Positions 1-6,594 of a stretch of DNA of 8,111 nucleotides are shown here, piece after piece (position 1 is the first letter of the stretch; the number at the start of each line of letters is the position of its first letter). This DNA comes from Sedimentisphaerales bacterium. GTDB taxonomy: Bacteria > Planctomycetota > Phycisphaerae > Sedimentisphaerales > SM23-30. The position numbers were made by a program, and so were the translations under genes. The notes beneath the pieces were generated by a model. The model worked only from the letters and a program-made list of their open reading frames with translations, was not told the origin of the DNA and made no database searches. Where the stretch lies: the NCBI GenBank assembly GCA_016932145.1, contig JAFGDI010000167.1, positions 1 through 8,111 on the forward strand, read 5' to 3'.

Positions 1-40
1 AGCATAGCACTAATATAATTGACCATAAAAATTTCTTCAT
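1..40 (-). CDS. Start of next operon gene, secretory or membrane protein (partial)
   Basis: An ATG at 40-38 overlaps the gspM stop by four bases (ATGA) and opens a frame without stops to the window edge: MKKFLWSIILVLC. Two lysines followed by a hydrophobic run look like a signal peptide or membrane anchor. The gene cannot be named from 13 residues. By position it may be another T2SS part, such as GspN, GspC or the secretin GspD, but this is inference. The final Cys could suggest a lipoprotein, although VLC is a poor lipobox. The ribosome site is weak, so translation is probably coupled to gspM. Confidence 0.6.
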   Translation of the reverse strand, partial: MKKFLWSIILVLC

Positions 41-591
41 TGCTTTTCTACCTCGCTCTGTTCCTGCTGATAAGCATAGATAGTCGATAACTTAAGCTGA
101 ACAGACACCTGCCCGGAACTGCCATCTTTGGAACTGATATGCACTGCGTCAAGCCTGACTGGTTTTTTACTGGTTTCTATACTCCAGATAAATTCATAAA
201 CATCAAGAGCAAAGCCAGAACCGGCAACGGTAAAGTCAAGAATACCTATGCCGCCATTTTGTGAGCCGTAATCCGGCTGGATCGACGAAAGAACAATGCC
301 ATACTGACGGGACATCTCATTGAGATAATTGATCATCATATTTTCAGACCTGGCCGGGTCATCATAAAGACCATTATCTTCCATCTGCTTCCATTTCCGA
401 CGGGCAACCGGGGCGACATTTTCTACTATATCTTTATTCCTGGCTACCAGTGTTGTTATCTCCTGCTTCTGCTGACTTACCGCCTGACGGCTTGCCCAGA
501 CAGGAGAGATAATATATCTGTCCGAAAGCAATATTATTATTGCCGCAACGGTAAGTAAGAAAAGGCTTAATTCTCGTTTTGTCAGTGCCAT
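37..591 (-). CDS. gspM: T2SS platform protein GspM (PilO-like)
   Basis: Small bitopic inner-membrane protein that partners GspL in the T2SS platform. The 184 residues have a short cytoplasmic N-terminus, one transmembrane helix at about 9-27 (SLFLLTVAAIIILLS), a Gln/Lys-rich stretch at about 34-72 likely to be coiled coil, and a C-terminal region (about 80-176) with alternating strands and helices as in the ferredoxin-like fold of GspM/PilO. The primary sequence is weakly conserved in this family. The assignment rests on topology and on position directly after gspL. The ATG is preceded by GAGGT with 4 nt spacing. The gene is separated from gspL by 54 nt, the longest spacer in the cluster, and its TGA stop overlaps the next start (ATGA). 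Confidence 0.85.
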   Translation of the reverse strand: MALTKRELSLFLLTVAAIIILLSDRYIISPVWASRQAVSQQKQEITTLVARNKDIVENVAPVARRKWKQMEDNGLYDDPARSENMMINYLNEMSRQYGIVLSSIQPDYGSQNGGIGILDFTVAGSGFALDVYEFIWSIETSKKPVRLDAVHISSKDGSSGQVSVQLKLSTIYAYQQEQSEVEKQ

Positions 592-595
592 AAGT

Positions 596-600
596 ACCTC
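596..600 (-). promoter_or_regulatory. Ribosome binding site of gspM
   Basis: GAGGT lies 4 nt upstream of the ATG at 591, in the 3' end of the gspL-gspM spacer. It lies outside the hairpin at 613-640. Confidence 0.65.
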
Positions 601-612
601 ATATTTCCTTAA

Positions 613-640
613 AGAGCATTGCTCTGGTAAACGCCAGAGC
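613..640 (-). repeat. Inverted repeats (alternative hairpins) between gspL and gspM
   Basis: GCTCTGG at 621-627 and CCAGAGC at 634-640 form a perfect 7-bp stem with a 6-nt loop. AGAGC at 613-617 can instead pair with GCTCT at 621-625 (5-bp stem, 3-nt loop), so the middle arm is shared and the two hairpins exclude each other. In the minus-strand transcript no U-run follows either stem, so this is not an intrinsic terminator. A role in mRNA processing, stability or translation of gspM is possible but unproven. Confidence 0.55.
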
Positions 641-645
641 CCAGC

Positions 646-1995
646 TCATTTCTGCGTGTCTATTCCTGATTTATAGCTGAATTGCAGGGCAAAAGATATT
701 TCATCTGTGCTCTTACCCGACTGGCGGATATACAGAGTCTTAATATCACTGAAATGCGAATCAGCGATCATAGCTTCCATCATTTTTTGTATAAGCTTCT
801 TATCAGAAGATGTGCCGGTCATAACCGCAACGAACTTATCATTGATAGCCAGGCTTTGGGTCCAGATCGCAGATGATTCAGGGAAAGCCGCGGAAATATC
901 CCTGAGACACTGGCTATAAACAGCATCAGTTTTAGACCATAGTTTTGCCTGATTCATTCGGGCGATCATTTCATTCGACTCTTTTACGGTCTTGTCCATG
1001 CCGGTAAGCCATTGCTGAGCGTTTACTATAGCTCGCTTGTCCTGCTCCCAGCTCAAAAAGAACCAGGTCAGCAATATGAGCAAAGCTACAATAGCCAGCA
1101 CGATCTTACGCAAACTGGCTCCCAGCCGACTTTGCTTTTTCTCTGTAAAATGATTCTGACTGAAGTTAAGTTCAAACTCACGACCTGCCATATAAAGACC
1201 GGCAATACCGGCCGAAGTCGAACTGAAAGGCACTATATGGTCTGTAAATTTCAACTTATATGGTGCCCCTTGCAGATTTAACAGGGCCGTTAAAGCGTCT
1301 GAAGAACCAATTACGGTAAATTCATCATTGTCATCATTATGCAACTGTGTGTCTCTCTGTATTTCACCCAAAATCCTGCCAGAAGCTATCTCCGGTTCAT
1401 TCTCAGGCACACTCAGCGAGGCATAATGATATATAGAACCGTTTTTAACCAGAATGATACGGGCGGTACCATTGTCAACATACACAAAAGAGCCGGTGGT
1501 CTTGCTATCAATATGATAATGAAAAACAGAGATAAAGTCAGGAACAACCGCCACTATTGACAGACCGGCATATTCCAGCACACTCTCAAAGGCCAATGCT
1601 CTTTTTTTGAGTATGCCCGCCAATATTATATTATTAGAACTCTGACTTGAGATCGTTCCCGTATAATCAATATTTATCTCATCTGCTGATATTTTAAGCT
1701 CTTTTTGCAAGCGGGACAAAACAATGCCCTTGAGCATTGACATATCAGAAAGAGGGGGAACTGTTATACTGCGAACCAATACATCTGCTGTCGGTGGTAT
1801 GACAATAGCATTACTGCTGCTGATCTGCTTTTCATCTAGAAATGAAGCTATTTTCTTACCTGATTGCTCATGGTCGCCCCATAGCTCCGGGGTAAGAGCC
1901 ATCTGCCCCGAAACACTCTCCCTGCCTGAAATGTATTCTGTCAGGAAGATGGATTCTCGGGTAAATTGAATAACTATTATACTTTTTCGTGACAT
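646..1995 (-). CDS. gspL: T2SS platform protein GspL (PilM-PilN-like fusion)
   Basis: Bitopic inner-membrane protein that anchors the GspE ATPase and pairs with GspM. With the start at 1995 it has 449 residues. Residues 1 to about 280 form an actin-like (PilM/ASKHA-type) cytoplasmic domain, seen in the pattern VLVRSITVPPLSD followed by an LQKELKISADEINIDY segment. One transmembrane helix lies at about 298-316 (IVLAIVALLILLTWFFLSW), followed by a periplasmic coiled and ferredoxin-like PilN-type domain. The frame is open further upstream to an ATG at 2058, but that would overlap gspK by 52 nt and add 21 residues unlike the family. The ATG at 1995 has AAAGG 8 nt upstream and starts directly with the first beta strand (KSIIVIQF). 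The SD overlaps the gspK stop (TAAAGG). The stop is TGA at 646-648. Sequence conservation in this family is low, so the call relies on architecture and position. Confidence 0.88.
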   Translation of the reverse strand: MSRKSIIVIQFTRESIFLTEYISGRESVSGQMALTPELWGDHEQSGKKIASFLDEKQISSSNAIVIPPTADVLVRSITVPPLSDMSMLKGIVLSRLQKELKISADEINIDYTGTISSQSSNNIILAGILKKRALAFESVLEYAGLSIVAVVPDFISVFHYHIDSKTTGSFVYVDNGTARIILVKNGSIYHYASLSVPENEPEIASGRILGEIQRDTQLHNDDNDEFTVIGSSDALTALLNLQGAPYKLKFTDHIVPFSSTSAGIAGLYMAGREFELNFSQNHFTEKKQSRLGASLRKIVLAIVALLILLTWFFLSWEQDKRAIVNAQQWLTGMDKTVKESNEMIARMNQAKLWSKTDAVYSQCLRDISAAFPESSAIWTQSLAINDKFVAVMTGTSSDKKLIQKMMEAMIADSHFSDIKTLYIRQSGKSTDEISFALQFSYKSGIDTQK

Positions 1996-2003
1996 AAAAT
2001 TTA

Positions 2004-2008
2004 CCTTT
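2004..2008 (-). promoter_or_regulatory. Ribosome binding site that decides the gspL start
   Basis: AAAGG sits 8 nt before the ATG at 1995 and overlaps the TAA stop of gspK (TTTTAAAGG). This supports 1995 over the upstream in-frame ATG at 2058 and suggests translational coupling of gspK and gspL. Confidence 0.7.
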
Positions 2009-3335
2009 AAAAAGATATTGTCCTGAATTTTTCCAATGTTTCGACGGGCAACGGCCAACCCAGATGCGATAATGATTTACGGTATATCACTGCGGAATCA
2101 TCAACTGTATCTATTACTGCCCGATATCTGCGAAATGCCCGACCATTATTGGTCAGAGCAACGACATCAGCCGAAAATTGCCCCGATTTTGCCGTTATAT
2201 AACTCCCGATCGCTATAGACTTCTCCTGATCGAGAACCGTAGTAACCCAGAGTATAGTCTTTTTCTCAGCATCATCGAGCCTTTCCCGCTTTATTATCAA
2301 AGCATCAACATCGCTGCTCTCCAGTCCGGGCAGACAGTTAAGCACCTCTTCCGGGGCCGTATTGACATTGATAAGACCCACCAGCTCTTCACTATCAGTA
2401 GTTGTGAGCTTATCGATCAGCTCGACAAAATCATCATACTTTATACCACTGACATAATACAGATCAAGCATATTAGCATAACGCTGTCTGGCCCTGATGC
2501 GATTCATAGCAGTAAATGAAGCATCATCTGACAATACCGTTCTGAGTACGGCAAGAGTCTCAGATTGATTACGACGATTTGCTGCATTCACCCGCTGCCT
2601 GCCCTCACTATCAACATTTTTTTCACGACTATAAACGGTAACATAATTAAAGAAACCAGCATCCAGACTGCCATTACTATTGTCATCGGGAAATGTCCTG
2701 TCACCATCATTTTCATTATCATCAAGCATACTGTTGATATTATGGTCTTCGCCAAAGAGTATCGCCTGGCTGGCACCCTTCACCAGCAATACTTCCTCGA
2801 CCGTTTCAAAATTAGCATTCTTACATTCATAACTATCACTTAGCAGCAGATAATATTCGCTCTCTGCTCCACCGGTAGTAACCTCACTATTATTATCACG
2901 CCAGTCAATTATAGAGGCAGCCAGCTCACTGGTCATGCCCGGCAACTTGAGCAATATCTCTTGTGATGCAGAGTTAAGATTAACCTTGGCAGACTCATCT
3001 ATCAGGCCATAAGACAACTGCTTATCACTGGAGAGATCCGGCTTGATAAGCCAGAAAACGCCATCACCCAGTTTTACCTCTGCAAATGAAACCTCACTGC
3101 TGCTGTCAGAAGCACTGCTAATATTAGCCAGAGCATATTCTATGCCGCCAGCTGCGATATACTCAGCCTTAGCGGCATCGATCTGATTTTCCACTTGCAA
3201 GGCATCGGTCCGTATCTGCCAGGAGAGCATAATAGCCAGACCTGCCAATATTGTGGTTATCCAGATGGTTATAATAAGCACAGTGCCTTTATTTCGATTA
3301 GTTGTCACTGCCGCCCCCCTGCTCCTGTTCCTCAT
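2007..3335 (-). CDS. gspK: Minor pseudopilin GspK (tip subunit)
   Basis: Tip subunit of the pseudopilus, capping the GspI-GspJ pair in characterised systems. The 442 residues have a leader ending in Gly17, then TVLIITIWI. Position +5 is Ile rather than Glu, which is normal for GspK and supports the call. Two helix-hairpin-helix/SAM-like segments are visible: KVNLNSASQEILLKLPGM at 117-134 followed by IIDWRD (142-147), and INVNTAPEEVLNCLPGL at 322-338. Between them are the family features AESEYYLL (157-164) and a 'FETVEEVLLVKG' segment (176-187), then an Asp/Asn-rich insert at 204-226. The protein is longer than enterobacterial GspK (about 325 residues). The ATG at 3335 overlaps gspJ by 38 nt. 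A GTG at 3308 with AGGGGGG 5 nt upstream is a credible alternative start that shortens only the leader. The stop is TAA at 2007-2009. Confidence 0.94.
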   Translation of the reverse strand: MRNRSRGAAVTTNRNKGTVLIITIWITTILAGLAIMLSWQIRTDALQVENQIDAAKAEYIAAGGIEYALANISSASDSSSEVSFAEVKLGDGVFWLIKPDLSSDKQLSYGLIDESAKVNLNSASQEILLKLPGMTSELAASIIDWRDNNSEVTTGGAESEYYLLLSDSYECKNANFETVEEVLLVKGASQAILFGEDHNINSMLDDNENDGDRTFPDDNSNGSLDAGFFNYVTVYSREKNVDSEGRQRVNAANRRNQSETLAVLRTVLSDDASFTAMNRIRARQRYANMLDLYYVSGIKYDDFVELIDKLTTTDSEELVGLINVNTAPEEVLNCLPGLESSDVDALIIKRERLDDAEKKTILWVTTVLDQEKSIAIGSYITAKSGQFSADVVALTNNGRAFRRYRAVIDTVDDSAVIYRKSLSHLGWPLPVETLEKFRTISF

Positions 3336-3999
3336 CGGCGGTTTGCTTCTCTTGCGTTACCAGGAACTGACCTGTCAGAAGCAGCTTTTCAGGTTCTATG
3401 CCAGTATCTTCTATTGAGCTATTTTCAACTGTCTCTATCATTACCCGGACCATAAGCGGCAGTGCTGGCTGATTAGCTTCACTGTCCCAACTGCTCACCC
3501 AGGAAAGGCCATCATAATATTCAAATTTCAATGAGTATATACCACGACATAATATCTCTTCCCGAGCGAACTGGTCGCTATCTGAAAAGACATTGGTTGT
3601 TACATATTTCACCAGAGCATAACCCTGCCAGGGCTCATACTTTTCCAGGGCATATTTAACCCGGTACATATCACAGGCGATCTCTTTGTCGCCGGGCGTA
3701 TAATTGCTGGAATAAAAGACCAGCGTGTCATTATTATTGTATGCCTCTGACTCACCCAAAAAAGAGCCGCCCAGCTCTATGCCCGGTCCCGCCGCACAGA
3801 GCAAGTCACTCCGTATCATATCAAATATAACATTAACCCGTGCCCGCGGAGCAACTAACTGCTGCACCGTATCTTTCACCCGAAAGGCAATGCGCAAAGT
3901 GCTATATAGCGAAGCGGTAATAACCGCCATAATAGTCATTGCTACCAGCAATTCCAGCAGGGTAAATGCTTGTCTTGTTTTTCTCTTTTTATTCTTCAT
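3298..3999 (-). CDS. gspJ: Minor pseudopilin GspJ
   Basis: Minor pseudopilin of the tip complex with GspI and GspK. The 233 residues begin with a strongly basic leader (MKNKKRKTRQA) and the helix start FTLLEL, with the +5 Glu at E16. The residue before the predicted cut is Ala11 rather than Gly. The periplasmic part shows family features: a pattern near 64-96 (SDLLCAAGPG then DTLVFYSS), and near 154-185 the YYDGLSWVSSW segment followed by LPLMVRVMIE, which matches the usual GspJ 'Y-x-DG-x-x-W ... LP-x-x-V-x-V' ending. The tail (about 220-233) is acidic and Gly-rich and is encoded where gspK overlaps. Three cysteines (68, 109, 151) are present. The ATG lies within the last codons of gspI (11-nt overlap). 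Confidence 0.92.
   Translation of the reverse strand: MKNKKRKTRQAFTLLELLVAMTIMAVITASLYSTLRIAFRVKDTVQQLVAPRARVNVIFDMIRSDLLCAAGPGIELGGSFLGESEAYNNNDTLVFYSSNYTPGDKEIACDMYRVKYALEKYEPWQGYALVKYVTTNVFSDSDQFAREEILCRGIYSLKFEYYDGLSWVSSWDSEANQPALPLMVRVMIETVENSSIEDTGIEPEKLLLTGQFLVTQEKQTADEEQEQGGGSDN
3314..3320 (-). promoter_or_regulatory. Possible ribosome binding site for a GTG start of gspK
   Basis: AGGGGGG is 5 nt before an in-frame GTG at 3308-3306, inside the last codons of gspJ. Use of this GTG would give an 11-nt gspJ/gspK overlap, the same length as gspI/gspJ. It is G-rich rather than a perfect AGGAGG, and also encodes GspJ glycines, so it may be coincidental. Confidence 0.4.
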
Positions 4000-4387
4000 C
4001 AGCAGGTAATTTCAGTGTCGTCAGCGTAAGGGTCTTATCCAGACCGCGACTGCTCCATTTCACTGTCACATCTAATTGTTTCAGACTGCCAGAATCACTT
4101 GAGTCAAACTGCCAGCTATAAAGGCCCATATTTTCCAGTTCGGCAAAATCACCTTCCAACTGTCCGGTTGTCTGCCACTGCTCAGTAGCTATCAACTCTA
4201 CCAGTTTATACTCGGCCAGGTCTAATGCTATAGCCCGGTGGGCCGACTGACTGGCCAGCGAACTAACTATAGTAAGACCCTTTATTGCCGCCGGGATTAT
4301 TATGGCCACTAATACGGTCGTGACCATCAATTCTACCAGGGTAAATCCCCGGCCTTTAATCGCCTTGTCTTTCATACCGTATTTCAT
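3989..4387 (-). CDS. gspI: Minor pseudopilin GspI
   Basis: Minor pseudopilin of the pseudopilus tip, where GspI, J and K form a complex in characterised systems. The 132 residues have a basic leader ending in Gly14, a canonical cleavage site before FTLVE (+5 Glu at E19), and a hydrophobic helix to about residue 44. The segment A-x-x-L-A-E-Y-K-L at about 54-62 resembles the GspI feature in which residues after the helix read like 'A..LAE.KL'. The short length fits GspI (about 120-130 residues). The first ATG (4387) overlaps the end of gspH by 32 nt and has a weak GAAG-type site. A second ATG at 4375 (M5) would give the same mature protein. The end overlaps gspJ by 11 nt, so translation is probably coupled. 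Confidence 0.9.
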   Translation of the reverse strand: MKYGMKDKAIKGRGFTLVELMVTTVLVAIIIPAAIKGLTIVSSLASQSAHRAIALDLAEYKLVELIATEQWQTTGQLEGDFAELENMGLYSWQFDSSDSGSLKQLDVTVKWSSRGLDKTLTLTTLKLPADEE

Positions 4388-4880
4388 TGCTTCTTTCTTT
4401 ATATTCTACCACCTGATATGGCTCTGTAATGCTCTGACAGATAATATCAACGGTATTTTCCTGCGGATTTACCAAACGCATACGGCCCGCCGTTTTTCGG
4501 CCCAGAGGCGAAAATTCAACACAATGGCAGCCATCAAGCATAGGCCAGTCGGTAATATATACCTTGATATCACGCGGTATATCAAATCGCCTGCCGTAAT
4601 CATTGCGGAGCAATTCATAATTACCATTTCTGATACTGGTCAGCCAGAACTGGTTGGTATCATCACTATAGTTAAACCGATAATAATTACCCTGGGTCAC
4701 CGCCTGGCCAGAGGCATAATTAAGCAATGCAGAGATCGTATATGACACATCACTTATCTCCCGGTTAGCAAAAAAACCTCGCAATGAAGGCGCTGCCATA
4801 GCCAGAACCGTACACAATACGATCATCACCAGAATAAGCTCCAGCAGTGTTACTGCCTTTTGTTGCACAGCTCTGACCAT
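4356..4880 (-). CDS. gspH: Minor pseudopilin GspH
   Basis: Minor pseudopilin, expected to sit just below the I/J/K tip complex of the pseudopilus. The 174 residues start with a short basic leader (MVRAVQQKA), a prepilin-like site and the helix start VTLLEL with the +5 Glu at E14. The residue before the cut is Ala9, not the usual Gly. The hydrophobic helix runs to about residue 30. The later VEFSPLGRKTAG (121-132) resembles the conserved C-terminal GspH strand motif. Cysteines at 118, 120 (in GCHC) and 148 could pair in the periplasm, which is inference. The assignment to H rests on this motif and on the position between gspG and gspI. The ATG lies 27 nt after gspG, with GGAG 9 nt upstream, and the end overlaps gspI by 32 nt. 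Confidence 0.88.
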   Translation of the reverse strand: MVRAVQQKAVTLLELILVMIVLCTVLAMAAPSLRGFFANREISDVSYTISALLNYASGQAVTQGNYYRFNYSDDTNQFWLTSIRNGNYELLRNDYGRRFDIPRDIKVYITDWPMLDGCHCVEFSPLGRKTAGRMRLVNPQENTVDIICQSITEPYQVVEYKERSNEIRYERQGD

Positions 4881-4907
4881 TTTATTGAACTCCAGATTAA
4901 CGCAGGA

Positions 4908-5345
4908 CTAGTTCTGATCTTTAGCCCAATTGGTAATATCATCTTCTGTGTTAAATCTGCCATCAGGCCCGGCACTCGACAGATCAAAACCATATTCATT
5001 ATGCTGGCCCGGCTGACGGTAGCTGTACTCATTACCCCAGGGGTCTTTGGGCACTTCTACTTTAGCCAGATAGGGTTTCTTCCAGCCCGTAGCATTCGCT
5101 GGCTTTTCAACCAGAGCCTTAAGTCCTTCGGTAGTGGTCGGATATCGATCATTATCGATCTCAAATACATCTATAGCAGAAGATATAGCGGCTATATCAA
5201 CCTGGGCACTGGTGGCTTTGGCCTGCTCACCACGACCGGCAAACTTAGGAACAATAATTGATGCCAGAGCCGCCAGAATAACCAGAACCAGCAAAAGTTC
5301 GATCAAACTGAAACCACTATTTTGTACCTTGCGTGTCTTTCTCAT
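4908..5345 (-). CDS. gspG: Major pseudopilin GspG
   Basis: Main subunit of the periplasmic pseudopilus. It is made as an inner-membrane precursor, then cleaved and N-methylated by the prepilin peptidase. The 145 residues carry a basic leader ending in Gly11, a class III cleavage site before FSLIE (residues 12-16, with the +5 Glu at E16), and a hydrophobic helix to about residue 33. The C-terminal globular part has the GspG hallmarks DRYPTTTEGLKALV (66-79), PKDPWGNEY (99-107) and the calcium-site tail around DLSSAGPDG (121-129) and EDDI (134-137). These separate GspG from type IV pilins and the other pseudopilins. The gene follows gspF by 31 nt and has the best ribosome site in the cluster, consistent with the need for excess major subunit. 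The stop is TAG at 4908-4910. Confidence 0.97.
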   Translation of the reverse strand: MRKTRKVQNSGFSLIELLLVLVILAALASIIVPKFAGRGEQAKATSAQVDIAAISSAIDVFEIDNDRYPTTTEGLKALVEKPANATGWKKPYLAKVEVPKDPWGNEYSYRQPGQHNEYGFDLSSAGPDGRFNTEDDITNWAKDQN

Positions 5346-5349
5346 AATA

Positions 5350-5356
5350 TCACCTT
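5350..5356 (-). promoter_or_regulatory. Strong ribosome binding site of gspG
   Basis: AAGGTGA lies 4 nt before the gspG ATG in the 31-nt spacer after gspF. It is the most consensus-like and best-placed Shine-Dalgarno in the window and fits high expression of the major pseudopilin. Confidence 0.75.
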
Positions 5357-5376
5357 AAAATCCTTTTTTCTGATTT

Positions 5377-6579
5377 TTACTTGATCAATTCCTGTAAACT
5401 GAATATTGGCAGTAACATACCCACCACTACCGTCCCTACGACAACAGCCATAATAAATAACATAAGAGGCTCTGCCATTGACACCGCCATTTTCAATTGA
5501 CGGTCGAGTTCCTTTTCATAAGCCTCTGAGACCCGCACCAGCTCTTTGTCCAATCTGCCGGTCTCTTCGGCTACTGCTATCATCTCGATAACTGAGCCGG
5601 GAAAAAATTCTTTACAATCGGCCAGCGAAGCCGCCAGAGTCATACCGCCTTTTACCTTTTTTATAGTGCCATCTACCCTGTTCGATAACACCCGGTTTCC
5701 AATCGATTCCTTGGCAACGATAAGGGTTGCTACCAGCGGCACACCTGACCCGGAAAGAGTACCCAGCATTCGCGAAAATCGGACAAAGGCAAAACGGGCA
5801 ACCAATTTACCTATCAGCGGTGTTTTTAAGGTCAGGCGTTCAAGGGTCAGCCTTCCTTCGTCCCGATTAAGATAATTCCTGACCGCCAGAACCAAAATAA
5901 CTATAACTCCAACTATTAACATCCAGTAATCAATTACCATACTACTGAGCGATACTATATATTGGGTAAGTGCCGGCAATTTACCGCCAAAACTCTCAAA
6001 TATACGCGAAAATCGGGGAACAAAATAAATGAGCAGAAATACCAATATCGATGCACATAATACCGCCAGAGTAAGAGGGTAGAACATGGCCGCCTTTACC
6101 CGGCCCATCAGGTCCTGCTCTCGTGACCGAAATTCAGCTATCTGGGCCAGAACCAGATCTAAAAAGCCACCTGTCTCTCCGGCCTGAACCATTGCCACAT
6201 GTACCGGTGAAAATACCCGGGGCAGCTTTCGCATCGAATCTGCCAGTGACATGCCCGCAGAAACAAAATCAGATAACATACTCCAGTTCTTTTTACACGC
6301 AGGTTTTGCCGTCTCGCGTACCAGAATATTCAGGGCCTTGCTCAGGGGCACACCCGCAGTCAGCAGGTTTGCCAGCTCTCGCGTGAAATTCTCGACATCT
6401 GCTTTACTGACCCGCCCGGCATGAACAGACCCTGACTGCTCCCGGGCCTCCTTCATATCAACAATATCGAGACCCATCTCAAATACGAGCATACGGGCCT
6501 TCTCCTGATTTACAGCTTCAACACTGCCCTGTGAGACATTACCCTGACTATCTATTGCTTTATACTCAAATTTGATCAT
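5377..6579 (-). CDS. gspF: T2SS inner-membrane platform protein GspF
   Basis: Polytopic inner-membrane protein that forms the assembly platform with GspL and GspM and is contacted by the ATPase GspE. The 400 residues match the usual family length. The internal duplication of the family is visible: VPLSKAL...GMSLADSM...MVQAGETGG at about 76-138 is repeated as VPLVATL...GMTLAASL...VAEETGRL at about 280-343. Hydrophobic segments lie at about 166-188, 212-235 and 371-393, giving the three transmembrane helices expected. The N-terminus (FEYKAIDSQGNVSQGSVEA) is the typical opening of GspF/PilC. The ATG is 15 nt after the gspE stop, with an AGGT-type ribosome site only 3-4 nt upstream, which suggests coupling to gspE translation. 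PilC of type IV pili is a homologue; the context decides for GspF. Confidence 0.96.
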   Translation of the reverse strand: MIKFEYKAIDSQGNVSQGSVEAVNQEKARMLVFEMGLDIVDMKEAREQSGSVHAGRVSKADVENFTRELANLLTAGVPLSKALNILVRETAKPACKKNWSMLSDFVSAGMSLADSMRKLPRVFSPVHVAMVQAGETGGFLDLVLAQIAEFRSREQDLMGRVKAAMFYPLTLAVLCASILVFLLIYFVPRFSRIFESFGGKLPALTQYIVSLSSMVIDYWMLIVGVIVILVLAVRNYLNRDEGRLTLERLTLKTPLIGKLVARFAFVRFSRMLGTLSGSGVPLVATLIVAKESIGNRVLSNRVDGTIKKVKGGMTLAASLADCKEFFPGSVIEMIAVAEETGRLDKELVRVSEAYEKELDRQLKMAVSMAEPLMLFIMAVVVGTVVVGMLLPIFSLQELIK

Positions 6580-6594
6580 TTGACCTGTTTTTCT

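Noticed and set aside
1321..1341. TCATCATT repeat in gspL
   Set aside because: It encodes an Asp/Asn-rich loop (HNDDNDE) and is simple codon-level low complexity, not a mobile or regulatory repeat.
1996..2058. Upstream in-frame ATG for gspL at 2058
   Set aside because: It would overlap gspK by 52 nt, adds 21 residues unlike GspL N-termini, and the ATG at 1995 has a well-spaced AAAGG site.
5143..5160. Direct repeat TATCGATC, twice, in gspG
   Set aside because: It falls in conserved coding sequence (EIDNDRY), where repeated Asp/Ile codons explain it.
4302..5261. Longer plus-strand open frames (about 147 and 133 codons) opposite gspG, gspH and gspI
   Set aside because: They are antisense to well-identified genes with family motifs, their translations show no recognisable domain, and no plausible operon or ribosome site supports them. 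All other plus-strand frames were rejected on the same grounds.
5357..5377. AAAATC / GATTTT inverted repeat between gspF and gspG
   Set aside because: The 6-bp stem is almost all A-T with a 9-nt loop, so it is too weak to call a terminator or regulatory hairpin. It would also separate genes that clearly belong to one operon.
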